Counted from the first letter of the stretch, positions 25,389 through 34,568 are shown. The stretch: DNA of 35,317 nucleotides from Bacteroidota bacterium (GCA_018267515.1 JAFDYJ010000031.1:1-35317), one strand, 5' to 3'. The notes: generated by a model not told the origin, from the sequence alone. Numbers and translations: made by a program.

Positions 25389-26654
25389 TCACTGCACCAT
25401 CTTCTTCAACGCATCCATATCAAAGTTCTTTTCCCAATTATTAAAGAGCCGTGCAGAGAAGCCTCTGTCTTTATTGATTTCGTATCGAAATTGTACTTCT
25501 AAGAATAAAGGTTTTGCAGGTTGCCCATTGTTGGAAATAAAGTAGGCAGGGTTTAAAACATAGAGTGCCGATTTATATTCTCCCTCTTCATCATAAAATC
25601 TGCCTAAGGCTTCCAGTATCTTGTCAGATTCTTTGAACTTTGTATTTTGATCTACTACAGCGGGTTTTTGCAACCATTCGGGTTTTTGTTTGGTCAGCAA
25701 ATCTTTCAACTTTGCTTTTTTGGCTTCAGAAAATTTAGGATAGGCAATCTTGTCGGATTCTAAAGCATCTCTTTTTTTCTTCGCCCATTCGGCTGTTTGG
25801 TTGGCTATTTCACTTAATTGTTTTGCATTCAGTAATTCAAAATTTGCTTTCTCCAATTCCAGGTATGCCAGCATATCTTCTAAGTATTGTTTGCGGCTTA
25901 CGGGAATCAATAAAGGCACACCGGGCTTAGTGATAAAATAATGACGGTCTATCCATTGGTACGAATTGGAGCCATGTTTATCATACCTGTTGCCGCCCTG
26001 CCAGTTTTCTACATAGCCATTGCCATTGTTGAGTTTAAGGAAATCAGCGTGTTTGTTTTTATAATCATCTGAGCGACCAGCAAGCAGAACTTCTTCTGAA
26101 AAATATTTTGATATTGGATTAGGATATTTGCTTGTTAGATCATCTGCAATATCATAACGTGGATTTCCATATTTCATTGAAAATTCACCTGTGCCTACGG
26201 GCTTTACACCAACGGGCGACAGATTAGGATTGATATCCACTCTGAAAACTGTTTTGTATTCATCTACAATTTTTGGTACATGTTCGGTAACATGGCAAAC
26301 GTATGCATATACTCCCAGTTGGTAACCGTATCGGGCATATGCATTTTTACCATAATTACTGTTATCATATCTGGCAAAACTTACCCTTGCGGCACTACCA
26401 GTGAGTTTAAAATCCTTACGACTGTCTTCTTCCAATTTTTCAATAGCAATGAGGTTTTTCATCATCGCAGTTTTTTCGGCAGCAGTGCCTCTTAAACTAA
26501 CCGGGCCATATTTTTGATTGTTATGGTCGGTATAAATTCCAGGCACATCATCTGCTGAGCCATTGCAAGGCACTTGTGGAGCGTTTATTTTTTTTTGAGC
26601 AAAGGAAAATACTGTGCTCAGCAGAAGTACCGGTAGGATTATTCTTTGTTTCAT
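25389..26654 (-). CDS. Exported protein of unknown function, paralogous to the 32674-34548 product
   Basis: The product is 421 residues from the ATG at 26654, which gives a clean signal peptide (MKQRIILPVLLLSTVFSFAQ); an in-frame ATG 30 bases upstream is less likely. The mature protein has no lipobox and is probably periplasmic or secreted. Middle parts include YGYQLGVYAYVCHVTEHVPK and HYFITKPGVPLLIPVSRKQYLEDMLAYLELEKANFE, then a Lys/Ala-rich helical stretch with AKKKRD. The C-terminal module PLFLEVQFRYEINKDRGFSARLFNNWEKNFDMDALKKMVQ resembles parts of two other proteins in the cluster. The start lies 46 bases after the stop of the TPR gene, so they are probably cotranscribed. I recognise no named family. 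Confidence 0.8.
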   Translation of the reverse strand: MKQRIILPVLLLSTVFSFAQKKINAPQVPCNGSADDVPGIYTDHNNQKYGPVSLRGTAAEKTAMMKNLIAIEKLEEDSRKDFKLTGSAARVSFARYDNSNYGKNAYARYGYQLGVYAYVCHVTEHVPKIVDEYKTVFRVDINPNLSPVGVKPVGTGEFSMKYGNPRYDIADDLTSKYPNPISKYFSEEVLLAGRSDDYKNKHADFLKLNNGNGYVENWQGGNRYDKHGSNSYQWIDRHYFITKPGVPLLIPVSRKQYLEDMLAYLELEKANFELLNAKQLSEIANQTAEWAKKKRDALESDKIAYPKFSEAKKAKLKDLLTKQKPEWLQKPAVVDQNTKFKESDKILEALGRFYDEEGEYKSALYVLNPAYFISNNGQPAKPLFLEVQFRYEINKDRGFSARLFNNWEKNFDMDALKKMVQ

Positions 26655-26700
26655 TGTTGAAATTATTATTAGAAAATTTGCCATTCAATAGAACTGCCAA

Positions 26701-28719
26701 TTAATTTTTAGGTGACAGATTAAATATTTTTATGTTCTGGCCTGCATGAACAGCGTCCAAATTTAATCCGTTAGCAATACTCATAGTTGCAGTGATGCTT
26801 TCGGAACCAATAACTACAGGGCCTGCGGAGGCCTCAATACCTGCTTTGCCTTTCACACCCATATCACTAGGGATAAAATTACTGCCTATGGTAATAAACA
26901 TTTCAGCGCCGGCACTACCTCCTAAAAATGGAGCTTCTATATTACCGCCCATACCCATGCCAATTGTAAATTCACCCGATTCATAATCTTTAGAAAGACT
27001 ACCGATAATTATTTCGCCGCCTTCTATACTCCAGCCATCACAATCTGCATTAAATGCACCAGCACCCAATGCTATTTTATAAGAGAAAGGGCAATTTTGA
27101 GGATTTTCGTCTCCGTTTATATTTGGCTTTTTTGCTGCAGTTTGTTTTTCACAATTATATACTATCATGTGTGCAGCATTTAATGGCTGTATGCTACTGT
27201 AGTCGTCCACAGCTTTCAAAAGGTAATGTGCATATTGATAAAACTTTTGATTGTACATTGTTTGGTTGACCAAAAATCTGTTCCAGTACAATTGCTGATC
27301 AGTATAGTCATAAAAATCAAAAATATTTCTTGCTGTAAAATCACTCACCAATTCTGATGTCTTTTGCAAATATGTATTTAGCGCTTCCTTTTTTGCATTG
27401 CATGCTTCATATGCGTCAGGAATTTCTATACTAATTTTTGTAATCCTTTCCTTTAAGTCTTTCTCCATTTTCTGCATCTTTAGTAACAAGCTGTTATACT
27501 CAGAAGTTATACGCATAGAAAAATCAGTCCAGTATAAATCTGCCTGCGTACTCATAAACTTTGCCTTTTTTGCAAGGAAAGCATTGCTAGTAAAGCCACC
27601 CCATAACGCCAATTTCTGATTGTTATTCAGCTTAGCTGTTGCTTTATCAAAATCGCTGTTGGCTTTTCGCAGTTTCCTTATCCAGTCTTCTTCCGTGTGA
27701 TGGATTTGCAATCTTTTGGAAAGCGTTTCTTCTACTTCGTCAAAGTTGAAAGCGCTGGGTACCACTTTGTATTTCTCAGGCGAAAAAACAGCCGGCACTT
27801 TTACTTTCATTGATTTGTAATTGAGTTTTATGTTTTTTTGAGTTACCAGTTTGTCTAATGTTTCGGAGTAGCCATTTTTCATCACTTTTTCAATGTAAGG
27901 TGCAGCGGCAGAAGGGTTGGAGCTGTTAGCTTCAATAAGGCCCATACCACAATTGGCAGAAACGTTATCTGAATTAGCAGACAGTGCCCGCATAAAACAG
28001 GTTTTTGCTTTTTCTTTATCCCCCATTGAAAGATAAGCTTGCCCCAAATTACTCTGCAACAGGTCCGATTTATATTTTGAATTTAAATATTCCAATAGCG
28101 GAATGGCATGTTGCGGATATCCGGATTGTTGCAGGATAGCGGCTATATTTTGCTGTGATACCGGAACATTTTTATTGATGATAGCAACAAGGATAGATGC
28201 ATAAACGGCCGCTACAACATCCTTTTGCATGAAATACATAACAGGAATATTGTTCAATGCTGTTGACTGATTTTTGTTTGCATTAACCAGGAAATCAACA
28301 CCACTTTTTGTTGCAGCATCAACATTTTCTGCAACTTCCGATTTCAATTTATTGAGATAGGCTTCATACTGGCTTGTATTGGTTATTTTAGGAATGCCAT
28401 TCAATAATCCAAATTGTTTTTGGGGAATATCTGTACCCTGACTTGTTGCAATGCCAACAGATTTTTTGGAGGAGCCTGCTTTATTGTTATTCACCTGGTT
28501 AATGGCGTCATTCTTTTTTTGTCCCATGCCCATTGCATTCATCAAGCTATCGTAACCCTTTCGGGCTTCGGGACTCATCTTTGAAAGTTGTTCGTCGAGT
28601 TTTTTCTGAGCTTCTGCCATTTGTTTTTTATCCCTTTCCATTTGCTCTTTGGAAGGACGCTGGGCAAAAGAAAATACAGTAAGGAATAGCGCTATTGAAA
28701 AGAGGAATGTTTTTTTCAT
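26701..28719 (-). CDS. Exported TPR-repeat protein with glycine-rich C-terminal domain
   Basis: The product is 672 residues. A signal peptide (MKKTFLFSIALFLTVFSFAQ) is followed by a charged coiled-coil-like stretch (PSKEQMERDKKQMAEAQKKLDEQLSKMSPEARKGYD). Residues about 160-275 contain TPR-like helices, clearest at SDLLQSNLGQAYLSMGDKEKAKTCFMRALSANSDNVSANCGMG. A long helical region follows (about 310-470), and the last ~130 residues are Gly-rich strands (FTIGMGMGGNIEAPFLGGSAGAEMFITIGSNF), suggesting a beta structure. It is paralogous to the 30515-32641 product in every one of these parts. It heads a transcription unit that begins at a repeat-linked promoter. Binding partner and function are unknown. 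Confidence 0.85.
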   Translation of the reverse strand: MKKTFLFSIALFLTVFSFAQRPSKEQMERDKKQMAEAQKKLDEQLSKMSPEARKGYDSLMNAMGMGQKKNDAINQVNNNKAGSSKKSVGIATSQGTDIPQKQFGLLNGIPKITNTSQYEAYLNKLKSEVAENVDAATKSGVDFLVNANKNQSTALNNIPVMYFMQKDVVAAVYASILVAIINKNVPVSQQNIAAILQQSGYPQHAIPLLEYLNSKYKSDLLQSNLGQAYLSMGDKEKAKTCFMRALSANSDNVSANCGMGLIEANSSNPSAAAPYIEKVMKNGYSETLDKLVTQKNIKLNYKSMKVKVPAVFSPEKYKVVPSAFNFDEVEETLSKRLQIHHTEEDWIRKLRKANSDFDKATAKLNNNQKLALWGGFTSNAFLAKKAKFMSTQADLYWTDFSMRITSEYNSLLLKMQKMEKDLKERITKISIEIPDAYEACNAKKEALNTYLQKTSELVSDFTARNIFDFYDYTDQQLYWNRFLVNQTMYNQKFYQYAHYLLKAVDDYSSIQPLNAAHMIVYNCEKQTAAKKPNINGDENPQNCPFSYKIALGAGAFNADCDGWSIEGGEIIIGSLSKDYESGEFTIGMGMGGNIEAPFLGGSAGAEMFITIGSNFIPSDMGVKGKAGIEASAGPVVIGSESITATMSIANGLNLDAVHAGQNIKIFNLSPKN

Positions 28720-28738
28720 CTACTGTGAATTAATACCC

Positions 28739-28768
28739 TAAAAATAGGAAGGCGGTTTAGTAACGCAA
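28739..28768 (-). promoter_or_regulatory. Promoter-like site of the 28719-24680 unit, joined to repeat unit A
   Basis: On the - strand TTG (complement of 28766-28768) is followed after 19 bases by TATTTTTA (complement of 28739-28746), fitting the Bacteroidota TTG-N19/20-TAnnTTTG promoter. The start codon lies 20 bases further on. The TTG is the edge of the conserved repeat sequence, shared with the sites at 30341 and 34569. Confidence 0.65.
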
Positions 28769-28911
28769 TCATTAAAAAAGATGATTTTTAAAAATTCAGG
28801 AATGGAAATGGTTAAAGCCATTTGTGGTGAATTTGGTGTCCATCATAGCCCATGGTTTATCCATAACCCTCGGTTTAAACCGTGTGTTATGATGGGCGCC
28901 GTGGGCTAATG
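28766..28911. repeat. Repeat unit A of a two-hairpin REP-like family
   Basis: The unit carries three parts. First is CAATCATTAAAAAAGATGAT plus following T residues, with inverted arms AATCAT/ATGATT at 28767-28786. Second is hairpin H1 at 28806-28823, AAATGGTT-AA-AGCCATTT, with one wobble pair. Third is a degenerate version of hairpin H2 in 28849-28911, where several arms of the AGCCCACGGTTT palindrome occur (CATAACCCTCGGTTT, AAACCGTGTGTTATG, CCGTGGGCTAATG), as if copies had inserted into one another. It fills most of the gap 28720-28991. Confidence 0.85.
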
Positions 28912-28932
28912 TTTTCATTTAAACAACCCATT

Positions 28933-28954
28933 AAAATTTTCAGCTTTCGCTGAA
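28933..28954 (-). terminator. Candidate terminator of the 30320-28992 gene
   Basis: TTCAGC (28939-28944) pairs with GCTGAA (28949-28954). On the - strand the loop is GAAA, a stable tetraloop, and the stem is followed by AATTTTAA. It lies about 40 bases past the stop at 28992. Confidence 0.55.
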
Positions 28955-28991
28955 GTAGGTTCAAAAAAAATCTGGTGAGATTGTAAATTAT

Positions 28992-30320
28992 TTAATTGAT
29001 AAATCCGGTTCCATTACAAACTTTACACCGTATCCTTCCCTTGCCGCTACAAAAGGTGCAAGGCGCCAATTCTCTCGTGTATTCATACTGTTTAGTAGCC
29101 GGATTAAATTTTTGCTGTTGCTGCCATGTTCTACCCGTTCCGCCACATAGTGTACATAAATTGTATCCTCCTGAACAGCTTGTACAGCGTTTACTTTTAT
29201 TTGAAGATTTAGAGTTGCTTTTTTGGGTATTGTTTGAAGTGTTTGTGGAAGTTGAAGCATTTGTATTCTTACCGTTGCTTTTAATTTCAAAACCTGTTTT
29301 AAAACCCGGCGGGTTGTCGATTTTTGAAACTCCGTCTTCCCATTTTTGATATGAAAAGCTTGTTGGGTCGTTGTATGTTCCATCTCTCTCAGTTGTTTTT
29401 CGGGGGTCTAATAGCAATGCATAGCCATTACTGCCCGAATAGTATTTTACTTCAAAAGTGTAGGTTGTCTTTTCTGGTTTGTAGGAAGAAGATTTTAATC
29501 TGCTTCCCCAAAGATTTGGGTTGTTATCTTTCTTACTCCACCATTCGCCACTACCGTTCTGAGGAGTGATAGTGATTCGGTTGCCTTGTAAAGTGTAAGT
29601 TCCGGTTTCATACACAAAGAGAATCTCTTTCAAAAGTGTTGACCAGTTCTTTGCCCGGAAAATATAGGTTCCATTTTCATTGAATAAATATTCTCTTCTG
29701 TAATAACCCGCTGAGTACTGTGGATATCCATTGGCGTAGCCACTTGTTTCCAAATGATTATCGCACCAAAGGCCAACTAATGGTGAGCTGCTATTATTGT
29801 TTGTATTTGAAGTTGTATTTTCTGCTGTACCGGAAGGTGCCTTTGACAATTCCAGTGAATTGAGGAATGCTGTCATGTCATTCTCATACTGTTTACTGTT
29901 CAGCATGATCACCACACTCACTGTTTGTCCGCCGCCGGTGGCTGTGAGAAGAGTTGCCATTCCGGTATTATCTCCATCGGTATAGTTTGCTCCACCGGAG
30001 ACAATGTCCCATCCATTATCTTTCGCCGGTTCTTGCATTGTGGGTTCACCATTTACCTGCACAGTAGTTTTTACCAAACTTTCCCAATTGGTATTAAAAT
30101 TTTCATTCGCTGAACCAGTTGATTTCATTGATTTAGTAATGACCGCAATGAAATAACCTCCAGTATTTTTATCAGTAACCGATAACTGAATGCCACCTTC
30201 ATGTTGCTGCTGTTGCCATCCCGCAGGGGCAGAATAGGAAACAACATCAAAGGCTTGCTTTTGGGCAAAGCCACAAACAACAGTCAGCATGGTTAATATG
30301 ACAAGGATTATCATTTTCAT
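28992..30320 (-). CDS. Exported protein with C-terminal DnaJ-like zinc-binding CxxC module
   Basis: The product is 442 residues. Signal peptide: MKMIILVILTMLTVVCGFAQ. An N-terminal domain (about residues 25-160: SYSAPAGWQQQQHEGGIQLSV to MTAFLNSLELSK) resembles the PsbP/DUF1795-like fold in pattern. A lipocalin-like middle domain (about 180-345) holds LVGLWCDNHLETSG, YLFNENGTYIFRAKNW and GTYTLQGNRITITPQ. A Ser/Thr/Asn-rich linker leads to four CxxC motifs at C379/C382, C389/C392, C421/C424 and C432/C435, three of them in the form CxxCxGxG or near. This is the pattern of the DnaJ cysteine-rich domain, here at the end of an exported protein and without a J domain. It is a single-gene unit with its own repeat-linked promoter. 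Confidence 0.83.
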   Translation of the reverse strand: MKMIILVILTMLTVVCGFAQKQAFDVVSYSAPAGWQQQQHEGGIQLSVTDKNTGGYFIAVITKSMKSTGSANENFNTNWESLVKTTVQVNGEPTMQEPAKDNGWDIVSGGANYTDGDNTGMATLLTATGGGQTVSVVIMLNSKQYENDMTAFLNSLELSKAPSGTAENTTSNTNNNSSSPLVGLWCDNHLETSGYANGYPQYSAGYYRREYLFNENGTYIFRAKNWSTLLKEILFVYETGTYTLQGNRITITPQNGSGEWWSKKDNNPNLWGSRLKSSSYKPEKTTYTFEVKYYSGSNGYALLLDPRKTTERDGTYNDPTSFSYQKWEDGVSKIDNPPGFKTGFEIKSNGKNTNASTSTNTSNNTQKSNSKSSNKSKRCTSCSGGYNLCTLCGGTGRTWQQQQKFNPATKQYEYTRELAPCTFCSGKGRIRCKVCNGTGFIN

Positions 30321-30340
30321 TCCTAAAAATATTTATTGGG

Positions 30341-30371
30341 TAAAAATAGTTTTGGAGGATGTGTGGGGCAA
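30341..30371 (-). promoter_or_regulatory. Promoter-like site of the zinc-module gene, joined to repeat unit B
   Basis: On the - strand TTG (complement of 30369-30371) precedes TATTTTTA (complement of 30341-30348) with a 20-base spacer. The start codon is 21 bases further on. Both boxes are identical to those before the 28719 and 34548 genes, while the spacers differ. Confidence 0.65.
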
Positions 30372-30478
30372 TCATTAAAAAAGATGATTTTTAAAAAATC
30401 AGGAATGGAAATGGTTAAAACCATTTGTGGTGAATTTGGTGTTCATCATAGCCCACGGTTGAAACCGTGGGCTGTGAT
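30369..30478. repeat. Repeat unit B of the two-hairpin REP-like family
   Basis: The unit begins with the same CAATCATTAAAAAAGATGAT string as units A and C, with inverted arms at 30370-30389. Hairpin H1 at 30409-30426 is AAATGGTT-AA-AACCATTT, a perfect eight-pair stem. Hairpin H2 centres on AGCCCACGGTTG/AAACCGTGGGCT at 30450-30473; pairing can extend to 30445-30478 with one G-T pair. The spacer between hairpins, TGTGGTGAATTTGGTGT, is shared with unit A. It fills most of the gap 30321-30514. Confidence 0.9.
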
Positions 30479-30514
30479 TGTCACCAATATCCTGCTGTGT
30501 TTTATTACTGCTTC

Positions 30515-32641
30515 CTATTTCAAAAAATCACTTCCAAAATCCGGGATGGATGGCCCTGAAGCGTTAAAGCCGCTGCTCACACTTATCTCTTCTGTGAATA
30601 AATTTACACTGGCGCTTCCACCATAAGGCCCTTCTAATGTTGCACCTGCCTCGCCTTTCACAATTAAATCAACAGGATTCATATTCCTATCAAATTTAAT
30701 GGTGGTTTCAACAGAAGCACCTACTTTGGCTTTGAGGTCTTTGGTTATTTCGAACTCTTTTTCCTTGCCGGCTTTGGCAGAAATACTGTGCCCGGTTGCT
30801 TCCCAGGTTACAGGGTCTATGCTTTGTGTATAAGTAAATTTGCCGGCTTTAAAATCCGCATAAACTGACCAGCCGGTACAACTCATTTTGAAGCCTGTTA
30901 CCGTAAGGTCAATTCCAAAATCCAATACACAATGTTCTATTTCCCAATCATGTATTTTTCCTTTGTAACTATTTCTTATTTGATCATAGCTACATGGCTT
31001 TGTTAATCCTCCTTCAACATGTGTAGGAAAAAGTGAGTAGGCCATAGTATATATTCCCTGTAAATAGGTTAAATAAGCTGTGAAATTCACAGCCGCAGGA
31101 TCCTGCTGTGCAGCTTGCATCACTATACTGTTCCAAAAAAGATATTCCTGAAGGCGCTGTTTCAACAGGCTTTGCATTTTGTGGATATACTCATTATTGA
31201 TCAATGATAATTCATTAAACCATACTACCTGCCTGCTCGACTTTAAATTGCATAATTCTTCTTCTATTTCTATTGCCCTTGCATTTTCTTTATCATGCCC
31301 TTCACCAGCATTCAACGATCTGTATTCTTTCTGCAGTGCATCTATTTTATTATCAAAATTCCCTTTCAATGCCTCTTTCAGTTGATTCTCCTGGTGCAGT
31401 CTTATTACATCTAATTCTTTCATGCGGTTGTAGTAAGATTTACTGTATTGCGGATTATCAATACTGGCAAGCATTGTAGCACCCTGCGCTGCGAAAGGCT
31501 TCTCACTAGATGTGTACAGGGTATTTGAATTCCCGGGCTTCCCCATATTTTCATACATTTCCTGAATCTGTTTTACTTTTTTTTCCTGGCTGGCCATTGC
31601 CATCTTCTGGAAATTTTCGTTCAATTCCTGGTTTGTATTAATTGCAGCGTTGATGGTTGCATCAAGGTCCCTGAAATATTTTTCAATCTCGGCATCCCTT
31701 TCTTTTGCTTCTGCATACGAAGTAGGCACTTGCGGTACAGCAAATGTTTTGGTAACACTAACATCTTTATAAAACTGTTGAAACCGGCTCCTGATATATG
31801 GCGACAAATCTTTGCCCGGCGCCACCTGGCTCAACAGATTTATATTTTCCGAAGTGGCTCCTCCATGTGCAATTGCTTTTTCAAGATAGTTGCCACAGAG
31901 TGTAGGATTACCCTGCTTTTGTGCAATGAGTGCCATCGAACGATAGGATTCAGCTTTGGTAGAATCTTTTGCAATGGCAGATAAGAAAAGCGGTTTTGCT
32001 TTATCCACATAGCCCAGGCTCAGGTACGCCTGCCCAAGGTTGTTGAGCAATGTGCTGCTTTTTGGAACAAATTTTTGAATGTAAAGCAGTAGCGGTAAAG
32101 CTTTGTGTGCATATCCTGAAATGGTAAGCAATGCACCAAGGTTATTGATGGAAGCATAATCATCCGGATTAATGACGCATGCATTTGAAAGCAGGTACAA
32201 GGCTTTGTCCAATTCATTGTGCGTCCAAAATACCATTGCATATTTCCCCGTTTTCTCTGCATCGTTCAGTAAATTTTCTACCGATTTTACATGGCCGGGT
32301 TTCATTGCCTGTTCTGTTTGTCCAAAAATTGTTTGCAGATACATTACCAGTTTCTGTTTGCTGGCAGGTGTAGCCGGTATTACCAACTTAGAAATTTTAT
32401 CAGGAATTTTATTGGGGTCAGCCTTTGGCATCATCGCCACACCGGTGCCACCTTTTTGCATCGTCTTCTGTGCTGTTTTCAATGTTTTTTCAATTCCCAT
32501 TTTTTCCAGCATGGCCCGCTGCTCCGGTGTCATGTCTTTTTTCATTTCTTCTAATTCCTTCATGGATTCCTCCAGGCCTTCCTTTTGTTGAGCCATCGCA
32601 AATATTGGCAGCATCAACAGTATCATCAGTATTTTTTTCAT
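30515..32641 (-). CDS. Exported TPR-repeat protein, paralogue of the 26701-28719 product
   Basis: The product is 708 residues from ATG 32641, giving signal peptide MKKILMILLMLPIFAMAQ; an in-frame ATG 36 bases earlier overlaps the upstream gene's end and spoils the signal peptide. A charged stretch with MKDMTPEQRAMLEKMG follows, matching KMSPEARKGYDSLMNAMG in the paralogue. TPR-like helices occupy about residues 140-275: DYASINNLGALLTISGYAHKALPLLLYIQ, SSTLLNNLGQAYLSLGYVDKAKPLFLSAI, AESYRSMALIAQKQGNPTLCGNYLEKAI. A helical middle part and a strand-rich C-terminus with CTGWSVYADFKAGKFTYTQSI and GEAGATLEGPYGGSASVNLFTEE follow. It lies 32 bases after the 32674-34548 gene and is probably cotranscribed with it. 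Function unknown. Confidence 0.86.
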   Translation of the reverse strand: MKKILMILLMLPIFAMAQQKEGLEESMKELEEMKKDMTPEQRAMLEKMGIEKTLKTAQKTMQKGGTGVAMMPKADPNKIPDKISKLVIPATPASKQKLVMYLQTIFGQTEQAMKPGHVKSVENLLNDAEKTGKYAMVFWTHNELDKALYLLSNACVINPDDYASINNLGALLTISGYAHKALPLLLYIQKFVPKSSTLLNNLGQAYLSLGYVDKAKPLFLSAIAKDSTKAESYRSMALIAQKQGNPTLCGNYLEKAIAHGGATSENINLLSQVAPGKDLSPYIRSRFQQFYKDVSVTKTFAVPQVPTSYAEAKERDAEIEKYFRDLDATINAAINTNQELNENFQKMAMASQEKKVKQIQEMYENMGKPGNSNTLYTSSEKPFAAQGATMLASIDNPQYSKSYYNRMKELDVIRLHQENQLKEALKGNFDNKIDALQKEYRSLNAGEGHDKENARAIEIEEELCNLKSSRQVVWFNELSLINNEYIHKMQSLLKQRLQEYLFWNSIVMQAAQQDPAAVNFTAYLTYLQGIYTMAYSLFPTHVEGGLTKPCSYDQIRNSYKGKIHDWEIEHCVLDFGIDLTVTGFKMSCTGWSVYADFKAGKFTYTQSIDPVTWEATGHSISAKAGKEKEFEITKDLKAKVGASVETTIKFDRNMNPVDLIVKGEAGATLEGPYGGSASVNLFTEEISVSSGFNASGPSIPDFGSDFLK

Positions 32642-32673
32642 GCGTTTTATTTTTAGAATGTTTGCAACCGAAA

Positions 32674-34548
32674 TCATTTTACAGGTGTAGCGCTTTTAAC
32701 ATGAATATTGCTGAGCATCATGGCAGGTTCGCTGCAATACCAGCCATAGCGTTTAAAGGTTTTCCCCGCAGGCAATGCATTATCATCATGCATTACTTCT
32801 TTACCATTTACAGAAACAGAAAGGGAAGCGCCTTTTACCGAAACGGTAATATGAGCGGCACTGTTTTCTTTTAGATTTTCAATTCTTATTTTCCGTTTGT
32901 CTTTCTCGTAGCCGGGCAGGTAATAACGTTTCTCAGATTCAATTTCACCACTCATAGCCAGTGAAAAATCAATCCCGTTGCTAACAAGGTCACTTAAATC
33001 AAGTGGTGTACTTTTCCTGGGATTGGGGTCATCTGTATCCAGCCGGAAACTAAAATTTACCCGTTTATTACTAACATCTTTTCCGAAATACACATCATAA
33101 CTGATGGTAAAAGCAGCGGGAAGTGACGGTTTAAAATCAGGATAAAATGTATATCCATTAGGAAGAGATATCCACTTTCCGTTTTGCCCGTTGATAGTGT
33201 TTAGGGTTGCATTGACAACCCGGCCTCCGTGATCCCCGTAAGTGTGCCAGTTTTTTGCAGAAAAGGTGCCGGCCGGATAGCCATCAAAATCTTCATATAA
33301 AATTGTATTAGCATCTTTATTTTTTGCGGCTGCAGTTGCTGAAATTGTTACAGGTGCTAAAAAATTATTTCCTGTTGATTTTGCAGGTGCATGTAACGGT
33401 GCGTAAACCATACTCTTTCTTGCATCAGGCTGCGACAACCATTTGGCTACAAAATCATAATTGAAATTATGTAACATAGAATAGACCATGTGCGGAATAC
33501 CTGTACCAAACTTTGTATCAAATTTTGAAGGGTTACCTTCAATATCCCCGTTCATTGCCGCAAAATCAAAATATACCCAAAGAGGGTTGTCTGTTTTTGT
33601 TTGGTCAATAGTTTGTTTGGTTGTAGTAACCAGTATGCTGTATTGAGGATATGCTTTGTCAACAGGCTGCCCATTTATAATAGCTTCCGGATTCAGCAGG
33701 GAATGGCCGTTGTCATCTTTGATAGAAAGGTCATTTCTATAATTGCCTTTTATTTTTACCACTTCATTGTAATAAGGCTTTAATCTATCTAACGCTTGTT
33801 TTACAATGTCTGCGGAATACGGATTTTTTTGCATGATACCTGGGTAAGCTGCCATTTGCTGTTGAATGTAAGCAACCGCATCTTTTACCAGCACCGGCTT
33901 AAAAGGCCAGTTCCCGTTTTTGGGCACTACAATGCCAACTTTGAAAATTTCTTTTCCCTTGTTGTGGTAATGTTCTAAATAGGTACGGTAGTTATAGAGG
34001 TTGGGCTGAATTTTTTTATCAATACCTTCTTTACTCAATTGGGCCTCATCATCGCCACTTGCAAAAGCTGCCTGTTCCGATAAAAAATGTAAGCCACCAG
34101 GGTTAAAGTCTGTGATATATGTACCCGGAAATTTATTAAAATCTACATTCAGCCTTTCACCTTGTTCACAACAATTCAGGTCAATTTTCCCATTTAAAAA
34201 ATGTGTTTCATAACCCAGGATGTGAACGCCATAGCTTTGTAATGGCCCATTGGTTCCTAAATACCATCGTCCATCATTTTTCTTAATGGTACGCATTGCC
34301 AGGCCACGGGGAAGGTAGGATTGCTGTATCCAACTGATGAGCATATCCGAAGCTTTTTGTTGCCATGGTGAGTAGATAGCTCCATTTGCATATTGGCTTT
34401 TTACAGGCTTGTAAACCGCATTTGCTTTTATCGGATTGATTATATATTGCCAACCAACAACGGAGTCACGATTAAGCTCCTGGTCGGATTGTGCAAAAGA
34501 GAAAATTGAAACAAAAACAAACAATGTGAGGGCAAAAGTTTTTTTCAT
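32674..34548 (-). CDS. Exported two-domain protein with C-terminal LamG/concanavalin-like domain
   Basis: The product is 624 residues with signal peptide MKKTFALTLFVFVSIFSFAQ. The N-terminal ~390 residues resemble the 25389-26654 product: YGVHILGYETHFLNGKIDLN, FKPVLVKDAVAYIQQQMAAYP, and the module NPLWVYFDFAAMNGDI with MLHNFNYDFVAKWLSQ match corresponding segments there. The C-terminal ~200 residues look like a concanavalin/LamG-type sandwich: ILYEDFDGYPAGTFSAKNW, AAFTISYDVYFGKDVSNKRVNFSFRL, ITVSVKGASLSVSVNGKEVMHDD. Such domains often bind glycans or proteins, but no binding residue is identifiable here. It is first in the unit that starts at 34569. No C-terminal sorting domain of the type IX system was recognised. 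Confidence 0.82.
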   Translation of the reverse strand: MKKTFALTLFVFVSIFSFAQSDQELNRDSVVGWQYIINPIKANAVYKPVKSQYANGAIYSPWQQKASDMLISWIQQSYLPRGLAMRTIKKNDGRWYLGTNGPLQSYGVHILGYETHFLNGKIDLNCCEQGERLNVDFNKFPGTYITDFNPGGLHFLSEQAAFASGDDEAQLSKEGIDKKIQPNLYNYRTYLEHYHNKGKEIFKVGIVVPKNGNWPFKPVLVKDAVAYIQQQMAAYPGIMQKNPYSADIVKQALDRLKPYYNEVVKIKGNYRNDLSIKDDNGHSLLNPEAIINGQPVDKAYPQYSILVTTTKQTIDQTKTDNPLWVYFDFAAMNGDIEGNPSKFDTKFGTGIPHMVYSMLHNFNYDFVAKWLSQPDARKSMVYAPLHAPAKSTGNNFLAPVTISATAAAKNKDANTILYEDFDGYPAGTFSAKNWHTYGDHGGRVVNATLNTINGQNGKWISLPNGYTFYPDFKPSLPAAFTISYDVYFGKDVSNKRVNFSFRLDTDDPNPRKSTPLDLSDLVSNGIDFSLAMSGEIESEKRYYLPGYEKDKRKIRIENLKENSAAHITVSVKGASLSVSVNGKEVMHDDNALPAGKTFKRYGWYCSEPAMMLSNIHVKSATPVK

Positions 34549-34568
34549 CGCAGGTATTTATTTTCTTG

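Noticed and set aside
28988-29383. Second - strand frame of 131 residues inside the zinc-module gene
   Set aside because: It lies wholly inside the better-supported 442-residue frame, whose CxxC pattern and signal peptide are coherent. The alternative shows no motif.
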